From: Rhynochetos jubatus | Lineage: Eukaryota > Chordata > Aves > Eurypygiformes > Rhynochetidae | DNA: 64,000 nt | NCBI GenBank assembly: GCA_027574665.1 | Contig: CM050652.1 | Span: 39,708,307-39,772,306, forward strand | Reading direction: 5' to 3' | Shown here: in pieces, positions 1-12,372 of the stretch | How positions within the stretch are numbered: position 1 is the first letter of the stretch | Layout of the letters: every line of letters begins with the position of its first letter | Notes under the pieces: model-generated | Databases searched by the model: none | The model's input: the letters and a program-made list of their open reading frames with translations, nothing else | Told to the model about the DNA's origin: nothing | Made by a program: the position numbers and the translations under genes

Positions 1-3000
1 GTTTTTTTCACTTATGACATTAATTCTTTTTTTTTTTATCAGTAAGTATTGTTCCTGACTTCTTTCAGGCCTCACAAACTTATCTACTCTTTCATTTTCA
101 TAATTAATATCAATGGCCTAAAGAGATCTTCAGTCAGTTAAGTGTAAGGTATCCATATTTTCATCTGCAAAAGTACTGAAATATAATGATTTCTAAATTC
201 TTTTTAGTCATTACTGGAGTATAAAATACACCTTATTCATGTCATAGCTTTGATTGTGAGTTTGAGTCTCACCTGCATGTTTTCAGTGGTAACTGGAAGG
301 CATCCATTCCATCAATAGATCCTCTTCATTGTCGCACCTTTTCAAATTGAAATGTTACTGGGTGCTGTTGGACCTTCAGTTGGTGCTGACATGGTGGCAC
401 CAGAATGTTCCACCTGCATGTCCTGGGTTTATCTTCAGTTATCGAGGCAAAACATCCTGCTCCCCCATGTTTTCCTCACTGTGGAAGCAGGTTTCGCTCG
501 TGTGACATAGTCTGAGATATTGTTTTTTCCTCATGTAATTGAAGTGATCAGAGCCCAAGCAGCACCAGGTGCACCTGGTGTATGTACCTAATTACCCTTT
601 GCCCAGTTCTTGACCCTTCTTTTCATTCTTGTACCTCCTTTTCTCTGCCTCAGCCTCTTCCCAAATATATAATCTGCCACAATTATGTTTTCCCCACTGG
701 TTTCAGTTTTGCTACCTCTATACTCACATTAAGTATTTCTGATATCACTGTAACCAGGATAATCTTGGCCCTGCAATGTTTTGCTGTTTCAGTTACCCAG
801 GTATTGCTTGGACTTGGAAGATTCAGCTCCCCCATAGTTATCTGTCATGTCTGACCATCTCATGTAACTCCTTAGCAACCTGCGAAATCTTCTCTCAGCT
901 TCTCACACAGGTATCTGGGACACCCAATTTCTCACATCTGATGGTAGTTTTCCACTGAATATCTTGTTCAGTTAGCTGAACCTCAGGCCAGCACTTAGTC
1001 AGTACCCTAGACATTGTATTGTAACCCTAAGAAAAGACAAAGAAAACAAAAATAGCTTCAGCTATGTTTCAGAAACAAAGCAATTAGCAGCTATGTTAAT
1101 GAGCATCTCACTCCTGCTGAACATAGGTAATGGTGCTGTCACAGGACAGCATTGGCCTACAGAGGAAGATCTCAGCTACCCTCGTGGCATCATGGGGCAC
1201 GCTACCCCATGTAAGTACCTTGGTTGGTAAGAAAATAAAACTGAAGTCAAATGATACTTTCAAGACTTTATGTGACTAGCTTTGCATCTCAGTAGCAACT
1301 GGGCAGGCAGAACAGATGGATTGGTTTGGGAAGAAGTTATGAGACACACAGTGACAGTAAAGGAACGCATATTTACTAGCAAGGTGCAATGCAAAGTAAG
1401 TTTGCATACAGAATGGTTATATAAAGAGCACAAATTACATTTTTCTTACTGAAAACTTAAAAAAAAAATTATTTGAGGAATGAACGTTTTAAACTACATA
1501 TTACATTATTTTTCTACCTGATCATTATGGGATTGGAAATCTCAGAGGATTTTCAGAGTAGACTCCAAGGAACATTTATTTTCAAATAGACAAACTAGGT
1601 ATTAAATACTTATGAGTAAGTGTTACAATGTCCCTAGAGTCTTTACTGTGAACCAGCTGAAAACTTGGTCTAATAAAACAAAAGTTGACTGTGCAAAACC
1701 AAGAAAAGTTTCTTTTTTTATTTTTTTTAAGCAGGAAAACATTCTATAATTAAAGTTATTTCATTCCTGAAAGGATATTTACTTTATGTACGACCATTAG
1801 TACCACACAAATCAATCATCTCAGAAAAGTTAAGCAGAGCAGATAAAGCAAAACACATATAGAGCTGGGGAAGAAAGCTCTGTGAGAGACAAAAGGCTAA
1901 AAAATACTTACACATTTACAATAGTTAAGGGATGTGTTGCTAACTGATGTTGCTAATTCCACATGATCTTACCAAAGTCCTAGTTTGCCCCACATCAGAT
2001 CACCCTACACTGGACAGCCGCCTGTCAGCTCTGCAGGCTCGCCCAGATGTACCGACTGTGGTGGGAGCATGCTCATGTGTAGACACTTAGACAGTGTTAC
2101 CGTTGTTTAGGTGTGTTAGGGAGCTCTTCCTGTTTCCTACATACAATCACATACAATATTGCAGAGAGTCAAATTCCTGGAGGACCTTCGGGAGACCTTC
2201 ACAGTCCTGTAGCTGGCAGCTGAAAAGCACATGATATACCTGAGGACATCTCAGCACAAGATACCTATGCAAGGACAACTGAAGTGTACCTCTGCTATCC
2301 CAAATTGTTTCTCTAGGTAGCTCTTTGTAATAAAAAAGATAATTATCTAGAAGTAAAATCTAAGTAAGTTGCCTTTGCCCTTAATTAGCTAACAAAACTA
2401 GGGACATAATTTCAGATTTTTGTCTCCCTTCAAATTAAATTTTAAGTGAAACACCCTCACATTTCCATATCAAAGGAAAAAATCAGGAGGAAATGAGTCC
2501 TGTAAGTCAATAAAGATAAAAAGATCAGCTACATACAGGGCAAGCATGCAACAGTGTAAGCTGTTGTGTAACTCGGTAAAGCAGGAGTTCATTATCAATG
2601 ACAATCTATTTGTTAGTGAAACAGATGAGAAATCATGAAAGGAAAGCCATAACAGGTCTATTTACCAAGCAGAATCCTGAATGTGCTTTTCACTAGGGGA
2701 AGGTTATAGTTAATCAGTAACTAACAATTTGTAATATCAGCAGGGACAGATGTTTTCTAAAATGTAAATAAAATGCATCTGAGAAGCCATCATCAGCAAG
2801 AATTTGTCTTTCCTGAATTAAGCTTATTATTGATTTTCCTCTCTATAATTATGTTTGTTATTAACTGTCCCAGCATTAAGGCAGAATTCACCATTCAATG
2901 TCAGTTTCCCATGAAACTCCATAAAAGAATTTTTGGTGTTTCTTTTTTTTGTTTGTTTGTTTGTTTTTTTTAAATCTCACTTGGCAGCTTGATGTATAGT

Positions 3001-6000
3001 AATAGAGATAAATATCATTGACTTTGAATTTTAATTCTTTGAATTGCCATTCCTCTTTCCTTGGCAATAACTCTTTGATACCCAGTGCAAAAAGAGTTAT
3101 ATTTAAATAACTTCTCCAGCAGAATCTATTTTGTGATTTGTACTAAATTTACTCACTTTTTCCTCAAGGGGATCATCCTATGAGTTAATCTCACCCCTTT
3201 TAATTTCTTTTCTTTGGCCCCAAAAGTATAATTTATTGTAGGTTTTGTGCTGGGAAATACTTCACAGCTGGCCCTCTGACTGATGTGGCATTGAGTTAAA
3301 AACTTTTATTAACATATCTGTGTAACTCTAGCTTGCTGTTTTGCAATAATAACAACAAAAAGATCATTTAATACAGATGTCTTAAAATCCCTGGTCACTT
3401 TATATATTAGTCTCAGAAAAGAAAGTCTTACTGCTATCAGATAAGGATATGACATTATCGTATTCATGAGTCATCCCTATTGAGATCAAGACCTATTATT
3501 CAGACTTTGTGGTTAGGTAAAAAACACAAAGATCTCCATTTGATTGGATGCTTCTTTAGGTGGGACCTCCTTCTGTGGCTCAGCAAAAAGTCAAACCATC
3601 TTACTACTTTGTGCCAATAGCTCTGAGAGTAACTTTGATGCCAAATCTGTCTCCCACTTGTGAGCATCAGATAGATCACAGTGACTTCTGAGCAGGGAAT
3701 GAGGAAACCTTAGGCCCACCTCAGTCAGCAGAATCAGTGCATACAGATAGGCCCTGTCAACCGTCCTTAAGTCTTGGCCTTGTCCAGAAGTGTCCAGTTA
3801 CCCTGAAAGGACTCATGTCACCATCTGCAAAGGATGCAGGTTGAGAGTTCAAAGAGTAAAACTTCCCAAAAGGATCTCTCAGGGGAGCTGAGTTATTAGT
3901 TTCCCTGCTCAGGAAGCTAGTCCTCACATAAAATCATATTTCCTTATTAACTGAATTGTTTAATTTTCTGTGTCTCAAAGCAAATCTTCCTTTATTTTAT
4001 GCCTATGTAGACCTACTTGTCCAGACCACAGCTGAGGAAACTGTGCTATAAATATTTGGCTAACTGTCTTCGATCTATATTTCTTTTCAGTTCCTTTCCA
4101 GTCATTTTCCTCTCAACATACTTCCCTGTTTGAAGGCTCCTTGGCCTTTAAACATTCAATGTTCTTCATGAGAATATGATCCTTTTTTTTTTTTTTTTTT
4201 TTTTCAGCTATTGTTTAGTCATTCAGCTTGTGGTGCTCTTATCTGTGCAGAAATAATTATTTCAGGATTTTTTAATAGAATCTTGGTGGCAGTGTTAAAC
4301 TGCTGATTATTTATACTTTTGAAAGATGGATGGTTTGGGGAAGTCTGTTGCCATCATACACAGGTTTAAAACATCTGCAGGTGTCTTTGGGATCTACTGT
4401 CATTCTAATCCACACTATTTCAGGAAAACAAACTATTGACTTAATCTTCCTGCTTCTCCTGCTGCTATTATAGCAAATAAAAAATTAATAACTTCAATAT
4501 CCCTGGGCCTGGTTTAGTCTAACATTAACATTAAATTAGTATGCTTTGCTGTTAGCTTTTTTATTTTTATCTCTGGGGATTTTATGTTATTATGAAATTC
4601 ATTCTGTTCCCAAATATGAATAAATTTTTCATGTCAGTCCTCTTAACACAGATGTCATAGCCTGCATAACACTTTAACTGCAAGCACCAGAGAGAAAAAA
4701 ATATAAGGTCACATTTCTCAGAATTTCCTGGCTCATCCCCTTTACACAAAAGAGCAAAATGTTAGGAAGAATTTAAAGTTTCAGTCCTATGGACTCATAG
4801 TTGAATGCCTGAGCTAAAAGAGTGCACATTCTGCAACCTGTGTCTCTGGTAGGTCAAAGGACTATGCTGTTCCCAGAGAAGCTGGATGGAGGCAGGTAGG
4901 CAAGACATTGTTAGGGGGCTAATTCCCCATTATCAGCAAATGGCTTGGCCCTGGTCTTCTGCAGACCTCTCACACTGTGGATCATCACAGCTAAGAGTCT
5001 AAGATTCACCCATCTGAGCAACATAAATGAAACACATCCTGGAATGGACTGTGACAGGAAATGCATATGTTCACTGGATTTGTATCATACTAAATCTCCC
5101 TTCTCAAGCTGGCAACACTGAGATCATAAATGGCACATGCGGGAACTCAAACTTGGATTGTAACTTTTTAGCACAATATGATTATCACTTCATACAAATT
5201 ATTAATTTGCATGGGGTAATTTATATTCCACCCGTAGTAGATTGGCACATTTTTCTACTGGAACTATTTTAAGATACTCCTTATTTTTTTACAAGATCAT
5301 GCATTCTTAATTTGCAATATGTTCATATTTTAATCTTAAAAAGTGATTTGTTATTCATTTAGATGAAAATACTAGATGCTTATTTATTAATTTCACTGCA
5401 TTGTGGCAGTGGGCAAGCCATGTGATTGGGTTCTTTTCACAGTTAGATAGCACTTTGCTTTATGAGCTGAATGGAAGTGTATTATTTGCCAAATTCGTGA
5501 AATACAATGCGATCTGCTAACTGTGTACTGTTTACCACAGACAATAATAAAGACCTCAATCCACTTTCTGCTGAAGTGCTGGTACATAGTAACCTGCTTC
5601 CAGGTTAATAATGAATAAACATGACAAACACATACCCAAGAGAGATTTTCTGCATAGTAGCTAAGTCTACACCTCACTGGAAGAGCAGTCTCAGGAGCAT
5701 AGTATGTTCCCAGTTTGTTTCCTTCCTGTTCAAAAGAGGGACTTAAAAGATATTTCATAGTGCTAGAGAATGACCTATGAGCTTCTTCTGATGACACACT
5801 ATGACCTTACTAGTAAAATATTAATGTGCCACATAATTGGAATACTACCCTTGAGGCATGTCTAGAACTGTGTTTATGTCTCCCTGTTTGAATGGAAACC
5901 TTTTCATGATGGTTGATTTTGGGATAGACTCTGAAGACAATTTCCATGTGCTCCACTTTTGATGGATATCAGCTAAACTATAGTTTGATAGCTTGCCACA

Positions 6001-6520
6001 AGAGCTGTCACTGAAATTAAATTATAGATGTTTGGTGACATCTGAATATAGCTCCAGACAAAAAATCACAAAAAGGAGAGCTATAACTGAAACAAAAAAA
6101 CTGCACAGAAAAGAGTAAAAATGGTGATCCAGCCTATAGGGTGACTTCCACTCAAGACGAACTCACGTAATTTAATAATTTGGTTTCAAAAAGACAGAGT
6201 TTAAAAAAGGCAGGAAGAATAGGGAAAGATACATGAAAAGACTATAAGATCATTAACGAGATGGACAGGGAGAATGGGGAGCATCTGCTTACTCTTTCTC
6301 AGAACACTAGGGAACATTCAGTAAAATGAAGAAACTGTAGACTTAAAGCAACAAGAGGAAGTTGTTTTTCATATGGCACAGCTGAATGCTGGAACTTGTT
6401 ATGGAGAGTATTGCAGAGGCCATTTAAAAAAAAACCCAAATGTGTTCAGGAGAATCTACTGACATTTATTAAACCGAAGGATCTGGAGCTTAACTCTATC
6501 ACAGTAAATTTCTCATCCAT
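1..6520. other. AT-rich unique DNA, no gene recognised
   Basis: No convincing exon, RNA gene or transposon was recognised here. Open frames are short, carry no familiar motif and are about as frequent as expected by chance in AT-rich DNA. Simple tracts are the only structured elements: a TTTG run near 2951-2966 and a 22-base poly-T at 4183-4204. It is probably intergenic or intronic. Very old repeats that have lost recognisable sequence may be present. Confidence 0.6.
4183..4204 (+). repeat. Poly-T tract, 22 bases
   Basis: An uninterrupted run of T followed by CAGC. It resembles a long pyrimidine tract with an AG, but no open frame with a donor follows. It is more likely a simple repeat or the antisense of an A-tail. 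Confidence 0.9.
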
Positions 6521-7541
6521 TGTGGTGGATTGACCCTGGCTGGACACTTGGTGACCACCAAAGCTGGTCTATAACTCCCCTCCTCAGCTTGGAGAGGGTA
6601 GGCAAAATATAAGGAAAAACCTGTGAGTTGAGATAAGGACAGGGAGTCATCACTCACCAGTTACCACCATGGGCAAAAGAGATGCAACTTGGAAAAAAAA
6701 ATAATTTAACACCAATCAAATCAAAGTAAAAGATAATTAAACCAAATCTTAAAATGCCTTCCCCCCTCTCCTTCCTTCTTCCTGGGCTAAACATCCCTCC
6801 TGCTTTCACTACCTACTTCCCCTGAGCAGCACAGGGGGATGGGGAAGTGTGGTTTTGGAGATTCATCACACCTTTTGCTGCTCATTTCTCCTGAGGGGGA
6901 GGAATCCTCACACTCTTCCCCTGTTCCAGCATAGGGTCCCTTCCAGGGGAGAGAGTCCTCCATGAACTCCAATGTGAGTCCTTCCCATGGGCTGCAGCTT
7001 TTCACAGACCCAGCCTGGGTTGTCAGTGTGGTCACAAGCCCTGCCAGCAAAACTGCTCCAGCCTGGGCTCCTTCCCCCATGGGGTCACAGGTCCTGACAG
7101 GAGCCTACTCCTGCATGGGGTGCCCATGGGGTCACAGCCTCCTTTGGGCAACCCCCTGCGCCAGTGTAGGGTCCTCCCCAGGCTGCAGGTGGGTCTCTGC
7201 TCCCCCATGACCCTCCATGGCTGCAGGGCACAGCTGGCCTCACCATGGTCTGCAACACTGGCTGCCGGGGAATCTCTGCTCTGGCATCTGGAGTACCTCC
7301 TCCCCTTCCTTCTGCACTGACCTGGATGCATGCAGTTGCTTCCCTCACATCTCACTTTCTCTCTATGCTACAATTCTCAGGTTTTGTGTGTTGGGTTTTA
7401 TTTTTTTTTTCCCCCTTCTTAAATATGTTATCACAGAGGTTATTACTGTCACTGATCAGCTTTTGCCTCAGACAACAGCTTGGAAACAGCTGATATTGGC
7501 TCTACCCCCAGCCACCAAAACCTTGCCACGCAAACCCAATA
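6521..7541 (+). mobile_element. Endogenous retrovirus LTR, about 1 kb
   Basis: It begins TGTGGTGGATTGACCCTGGC and ends near CACGCAAACCCAAT. Both ends, and much of the interior, match from memory a large LTR that is frequent in neoavian genomes. Shared interior features are a GGTCGAGATAAGGACAGGGAG-like stretch, a lysine-codon-like A/T section, then a GC-rich part built of repeated units around CTGCTCCAGC and GGGCTGCAG, and finally TTCTTAAATATGTTATCACAGAGG. No retroviral gag, pol or env frame adjoins it on either side, so it is a solo LTR. The overlapping open frames across 6787-7642 run through this repeat and are not genes. Divergence at the 3' end blurs the last bases, and I found no clear target duplication. 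Confidence 0.8.
6920..7240 (+). repeat. Degenerate tandem units inside the LTR
   Basis: Phrases such as CTCCAGCCTGGGCTCC, ATGGGGTCACAG and GGGCTGCAG recur every few tens of bases, with variations. The stretch looks like diverged tandem duplication within the LTR. Its GC content is far above the surrounding DNA, which explains the dense overlapping open frames seen here on both strands. Confidence 0.65.
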
Positions 7542-8071
7542 GGCCTATGAACTGCTGCAAGCAGGGAATGTATATACAAGGATTTAAGGATTTCTCATGT
7601 TCCGTCCTGGTTCTTGAATTCTTTCTTAAGCATCTTCTTTAGGATATTGTTGAAGAGAGGATATTGGGTGAGATGAACTTAAGTTCTGGTCCAATATAAA
7701 CTTACTTTGTCATCCACTGTGTATGTAATTCAGTAACTGTAGTTAGATCACCCCTGTCCATGTGTCAGTCACAATATTATTACTGCTGACTCAATTAATT
7801 TGCCTACTGAAGTAATACTCAGGCAATTTAGGGGCTAGTATATCTGAAGTAGAAACATGAAATGTGGGTGGGCTTGGCTGCCATCAGAACTGCTACTCTA
7901 TCAAGTAAGTCAATCTCATCCTTCACTAATGGGGAAAAGTATCAACATTTTTAAAACTTTTCTCATCATTGAAGTTACCTGAAATATAAATTTCCCACAA
8001 GTGTACAAATTTTTAAATTCATATTTGAAGCAGTGCTGACAACAGCCATTGACAAACCGAAACAAGTTCTG
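7542..8071. other. Unique DNA between LTR and CR1
   Basis: AT-rich sequence with stops in all frames and no recognisable repeat or exon. Confidence 0.5.
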
Positions 8072-8460
8072 TGGAGGGTCACCAAGGGCTGGAACGCCTG
8101 CACAGTGACAAGACTCTGAGGGACCAGGACTTACTCAGGCTGGAGAAGGAATGGCTGCAGGATGACGTACTAGCAGCTGCCCAGCAAATCATGGGATGTT
8201 AGGGAGTAGATGGAGCCAGGCTCTTTACAGAATGCATGGCAGTAGAACAAGAGACAATATTCATAAATTGAAACAGGGGAGGCTCCAACTGGATGTGAAG
8301 GAAAAATATTATCCATGAGGAAAATAAAGCAGCGGAGCAGGTTGCCCAGAGAGCAACCTAAATTGTCGCAGCCTGTGGCATCTCCAATCTTGAAGGCTTT
8401 TAACACCCATCTGGAAAAAGTTTTGTGCCACATAGGCTGAATTCAGTGTTGACCCTACTG
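8072..8460 (+). mobile_element. Old CR1 LINE 3' fragment, sense
   Basis: Diverged but readable CR1 3' region. GTGGAGGGTCACCAAGGGCTGG, then GAGGGACCAGGACTTACTCAGG, later GGAGCAGGTTGCCCAGAGAG and TCTCCAATCTTGAAGGCTTT appear in the order expected for the end of the reverse-transcriptase frame and the 3' UTR. It is 5' truncated, as most CR1 copies are, and the coding part is broken by many changes. The minus-strand frame at 8170-8433 is its antisense and not a gene. Subfamily not determined; the divergence suggests an old insertion. Confidence 0.85.
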
Positions 8461-10797
8461 TTCTTCTATTCCAGGATACCAAATGACAAAAGTACTGTCA
8501 CTTCTATTGCTACACTATAATGTTTTCTTTAAAGAAAAACACCTTTATGAAATGTGTGTTTAAATGATAGAAATACAGAAGCTGAAGGCAAAAATTTTTG
8601 AGAAGCCTTAATACAGCTGAAGAGGCTCAGAAACCTCATATGCTCCATCTACAGCACTTCCACCTGCTTGGGCTCAGATCTTATAACCACTGATTTCATT
8701 CTCAGATCCCTAATTTGCAGTCTTCTGGAGAGAGCTAGCTTGCTAACTTGAATGATAAAAATGTATAGTTGCAAATAAATTTTCACCCAGAATTAATCAC
8801 ATCTTACTTTGGGTTAGAGTAGACAACTTCAGAGTCCTCTTTGATTCATCATTACAGATGTAAAACTTTGTGAAGGGACAGATCCTGTCCCTAATTGGCA
8901 GAACAATCAAATAATCTGGTCCTCTGATACTTTATAAACTGATCTGCAAAGGATCACTAGATCCTAGATTCTGAGTCAGACATGCTGGGAATTCACTTGA
9001 AGTCCACTGTATCTCTTAGACAGATTATGCTCATTATTTTATTTGTTATAAAAAACTGTATGGAAGCAGGCACACATCGACAGTAGTAGTTTCAATTCTC
9101 TGGTAATGCCTAAACCAGTGCACTCAAGAACAGCAATAGAAATTCCACATAACAGAGGTTCCTTTCATCATGTATTTGTTGCATATTTGGAGTACTTGAA
9201 AATATACCACTGCCTGCTTCATTTCCTATAAAAGGGTGAGTATATGAAGGTTGCTTAAGTACACCCTAAAACAAACATAGTATAAAATCTAAGTCCTCCC
9301 ACTCTCCAGTCCATTTAGCTATAAATCACATTTGTTGGCTATGCACTCAGTGCACAAGCTGATTACTGTGGTATTAATGAGGGGTTTAGATATTACTTGT
9401 GTTGCAAAATATGTGATTACTGAAATTCTGTAACAAGCTAAAGGAATTTTCTGAGCTGGAAAGAATAGGCTAGTTTAGCCAGCATGATGGATGTATGGAG
9501 CCTAATGAAAGAAATACCCTCTGTGCATTTGCATTAGAGACTATGCATCAGTCAGGACCAGGCTGTCTGATCATGAAAACAAACTTGACAGTGTTTGCTC
9601 TGCATTGTTACTGACACATATAGCCAACAATAACTTTTCTGATTGAGGTAGGAGGATAGGAATGAAATCACTAGATACTGGGATGCATGCTCACTCCAAA
9701 TTGAGTATCAGGAACAGAGAGCACTGGGGTACCAGCAGCTACCATCTGTAACCCTGGTTATTTATTAAGCAGTAGTATAAATAACAATTTTAATCAAAAG
9801 AAACAATCAGTTTTCAACAGGAACAATGTGACAGGGAAATTCTTGCTGGAAGCTCACTTCAAGCAAATATCTGAGTGATGCCTTAAAAAAGGATCCTGAA
9901 GGGAAGCTGGACAACAGAGCTATCATCTGAGGTCAGAACTGACAGGCACTTCATTATAATTTTTCTTCTACTCTTTTTTCTTCTTTTTTTATTATATTCC
10001 TTATTTCTCCTTTTTTGCTTTGTTTTGTTTTGTTTCCCCTTCTTTTTTCTCTTTTCTTTGTTTCCAATTCTGCAATCAATTACCTAGCTGGTGTTTTGCT
10101 GGGATAAATGTCATTTGCCTTTCTCCTTAAGTTTGTTCAATAATTAGCCTGGTCTCAAAATAAACTGGCCAGTAAATAGCACTCCTGTTCTGACAGCAGT
10201 GGAGAGTCTGATCCTAGGGCAGTCTGATCTATTTTCAGGCTATGTCTAGATGTACAGTTCATAGCAGAAATGGCTTCACTATTGTTCCCTCGTCATTTCA
10301 ATCTGTTTATGTTTCTTTGCTGCTTTGAAACATGGTTTGATTTCAGCCAAAACCCAGGACAAAAAATGAATATCAGACTCTGTTCCACTTCTGCAATGGG
10401 CATTGCATGGTGCTACCTTTTCAGAAGCTGCTGAATGTAGCACATGGGGAGAAGCGATGGGGAGATCCTGAGCCTCTACAGACCACCTGGGCAGCATGAA
10501 CCCACCAGCTGGTCATGAGCTAAAGTGCCTGCATCCAGCTGGGTTTTGATACTCTTGAGTTTTTCGTGAAGCTGCCAGAACTCAACAGCCCTGCAAACAG
10601 AGAGACATAGAGAGCCCCAGGACTGCACATAAGCAAACATGAAAGGACATGTGTTGAAGGACATGCATTTGCAAAAGTCTACAAAGAGTCACAACTGCAG
10701 TTGTTCCTGACTTGTGACACTAGTTGGTTTTGTCCTTGGTGGTCTGAAGTTGTGATAGTCATAAATACTAATAAACAGTAATATCTCTTGATCACAT
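8461..10797. other. Unique DNA, no gene recognised
   Basis: Apart from the pyrimidine tract near 10 kb, I see only AT-rich sequence with short random frames. The two small minus-strand frames at 10279-10664 lack credible splice sites and known motifs. Confidence 0.5.
9957..10066 (+). repeat. Pyrimidine-rich low-complexity tract
   Basis: About 110 bases of mostly T and C, including a short TTTTG repeat (GTTTTGTTTTGTTT) and clusters of TTC. No AG with an open frame follows, so it does not mark an acceptor that I can support. Confidence 0.8.
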
Positions 10798-11200
10798 TTT
10801 ACTGATTTTGACTGGGATAGAGTTAATATTCTTCACAGTAGCTTCTATGATGGATTTGATTGTGTGTTGTATATGTATTGGATTTGTGACCAAATCAGTG
10901 TTGATAACACATCCATGCTTTATCTATTGCTGAGCACTGCTTACACAGTACCAAGGCCTTTTCTGCTTCTCATGCTGCTCCACTGGTGAGCAGGCTGGGG
11001 ATGCACAGAAAGTTGGGAGCGAACTGAGAATCCTTCATTTTTCTTTGCTTGCATGTTCATCCTTTTTCTTTAAACTGTCTTTATCTCAGACCATGGGTTT
11101 TCTCAGTTTTATAGTTGTGATTCTATTCCTAATCCCACAGGAGGGGAGCAGGCAAGAGGCTGTGTGTAGCTGAGCTACCTACCAGGGTTAAGCTTCTGGC
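10798..11200 (-). mobile_element. ERV LTR, same family as 11428-12002, inverted
   Basis: Read on the plus strand this is the reverse complement of the TGTCATGGTTTAACC family. It shows GACTGGGATAGAGTTAAT, then GTTGATAACACATCCATGCTTT, TGCTGAGCACTGCTTACAC, AAACTGTCTTTATCTCAGACC, and ends with a degraded CAGGGTTAAG. The middle, which holds the promoter-like part in other copies, is shortened, so the copy is about 400 rather than 530-575 bases. TCACAT occurs just left of it and again at 11214-11219, but that lies beyond the likely end, so I do not claim a duplication. It is more diverged than its neighbour. Confidence 0.8.
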
Positions 11201-11427
11201 CTTCTCTGGTTCTTCACATTACTACAGGGAGACAAATCTGGACCAGGTAGAAGTTACACATCTTCATCTGGAAGAATCTGATTAACATTACCAGGGGACA
11301 GAAGCATTTTGAAACACCTGGAAATATATTAAAAAACCCAAACACTGCTAATAGAAGATTTCATCATAATTAAATTATGAATTTGTGAAGATATTAACAC
11401 TGAAAATCTTATTTCTTTTCATAGAAC

Positions 11428-12002
11428 TGTCATAGTTTAACCCTAGCCAGCAACTGAGCACCAGACGGCTACTCACACACTCCCCCCACGGTGGGACTGG
11501 GGACAGAATCAGAAGAGTTAAAGTGAGAAAACTCGTGGGTTGAGACAAAGACAGTTTAATAAGCAAAGCAAAACAAGGAATTCATTCACCACTTTCTATC
11601 AGCAGGCAGGTGTTCAGCCATCTCTAAGACAGCAGGGCTCCATCACATATAACGGCTACTTGGGAAGACATACACCATCACTCTGAACATCCCCCCCCCC
11701 CCCCCCCCCCCCCTTTTTCTGCCCCCAACTTTATATGCTGAGCATGATGTCATGTGATATGAAATATTGCTTCGGTCAGTTGGGGCCAGCTGTCCCAGCT
11801 GTGTTCTCTTCCAAGCTCTGGTGCATCTACGCTGGTGGGGTGGTGTGAGGAGCAGAAAAGGTCTTGGCTCTGTGTGAGCACTGCTCAGCAGTAATGAAAA
11901 CGTCCCTGTATTATCAACACTGTTTCCAGCACAAATCCAAAGCACAGCCCCATGCTAGCTACTGTGAAAGAAATTAACTCTGTCCCAGTCAAAACCAGCA
12001 CG
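11428..12002 (+). mobile_element. Solo ERV LTR with 5-bp target duplication
   Basis: The element starts TGTCATAGTTTAACCC and ends AAAACCAGCACG, the diverged form of the family end ACCAGGACA. AGAAC precedes it at 11423-11427 and follows directly at 12003-12007. This 5-bp target-site duplication fixes both ends and is typical of class III (ERVL-like) retroviruses. There is no internal viral sequence, so recombination between two LTRs has removed it. A poly-C of 23 bases lies inside. The minus-strand frame 11643-11945 and the one at 11375-11566 run through the LTR and are not genes. Confidence 0.9.
11691..11713 (+). repeat. Poly-C tract of 23 bases inside the LTR
   Basis: An uninterrupted C run followed by T. 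It sits where related LTR copies carry a shorter C-rich stretch before the core promoter, so it is probably an expansion. Its length is prone to sequencing and assembly error. Confidence 0.9.
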
Positions 12003-12007
12003 AGAAC

Positions 12008-12372
12008 AGAGATAAAATGCCAACACCTTTCATTTATCCTTAAATCTATCCTCCATCTCAATTTTTCTTATTATTGCAAAGGTATTATTCATGCAGAGAA
12101 AAAAGACCAGTTATTGTAGGGTTAATTCACATTTTCTGCCTGTTGTGACACATACTATATTCCTAAATGCCTGGTGACAACACACATAATTACTTTTTAA
12201 TTTTTTTCAAGCACCTCTCATCTGGGAATACAGAATAGCCTAAAACACATCCTTTCATAAATATTATATGGAAGAGCTCCTGACTAGTAAGATAAAAAGC
12301 TACTTATTTCAGCAGACCCTACTGAAAGGAGAAGTCATTTTTATAACAGAATCCAAATACTGTTTATTTGTT
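12008..12372. other. Unique DNA between LTR and open-frame cluster
   Basis: AT-rich, with stops in all frames and no recognisable repeat. Confidence 0.5.

Noticed and set aside
1127..1210. Exon-like 84-base segment ending CCCCAT|GTAAGT
   Set aside because: The acceptor GAACATAG has almost no pyrimidine tract, two frames are open, and nothing nearby joins it.
6787..7642. Cluster of overlapping open frames on both strands
   Set aside because: All lie in the GC-rich part of an LTR or at its edge.
10792..11219. TCACAT on both sides of the inverted LTR as a target duplication
   Set aside because: The right copy lies about 13 bases beyond the likely LTR end and the length does not match the 5-bp duplications of the other two copies.
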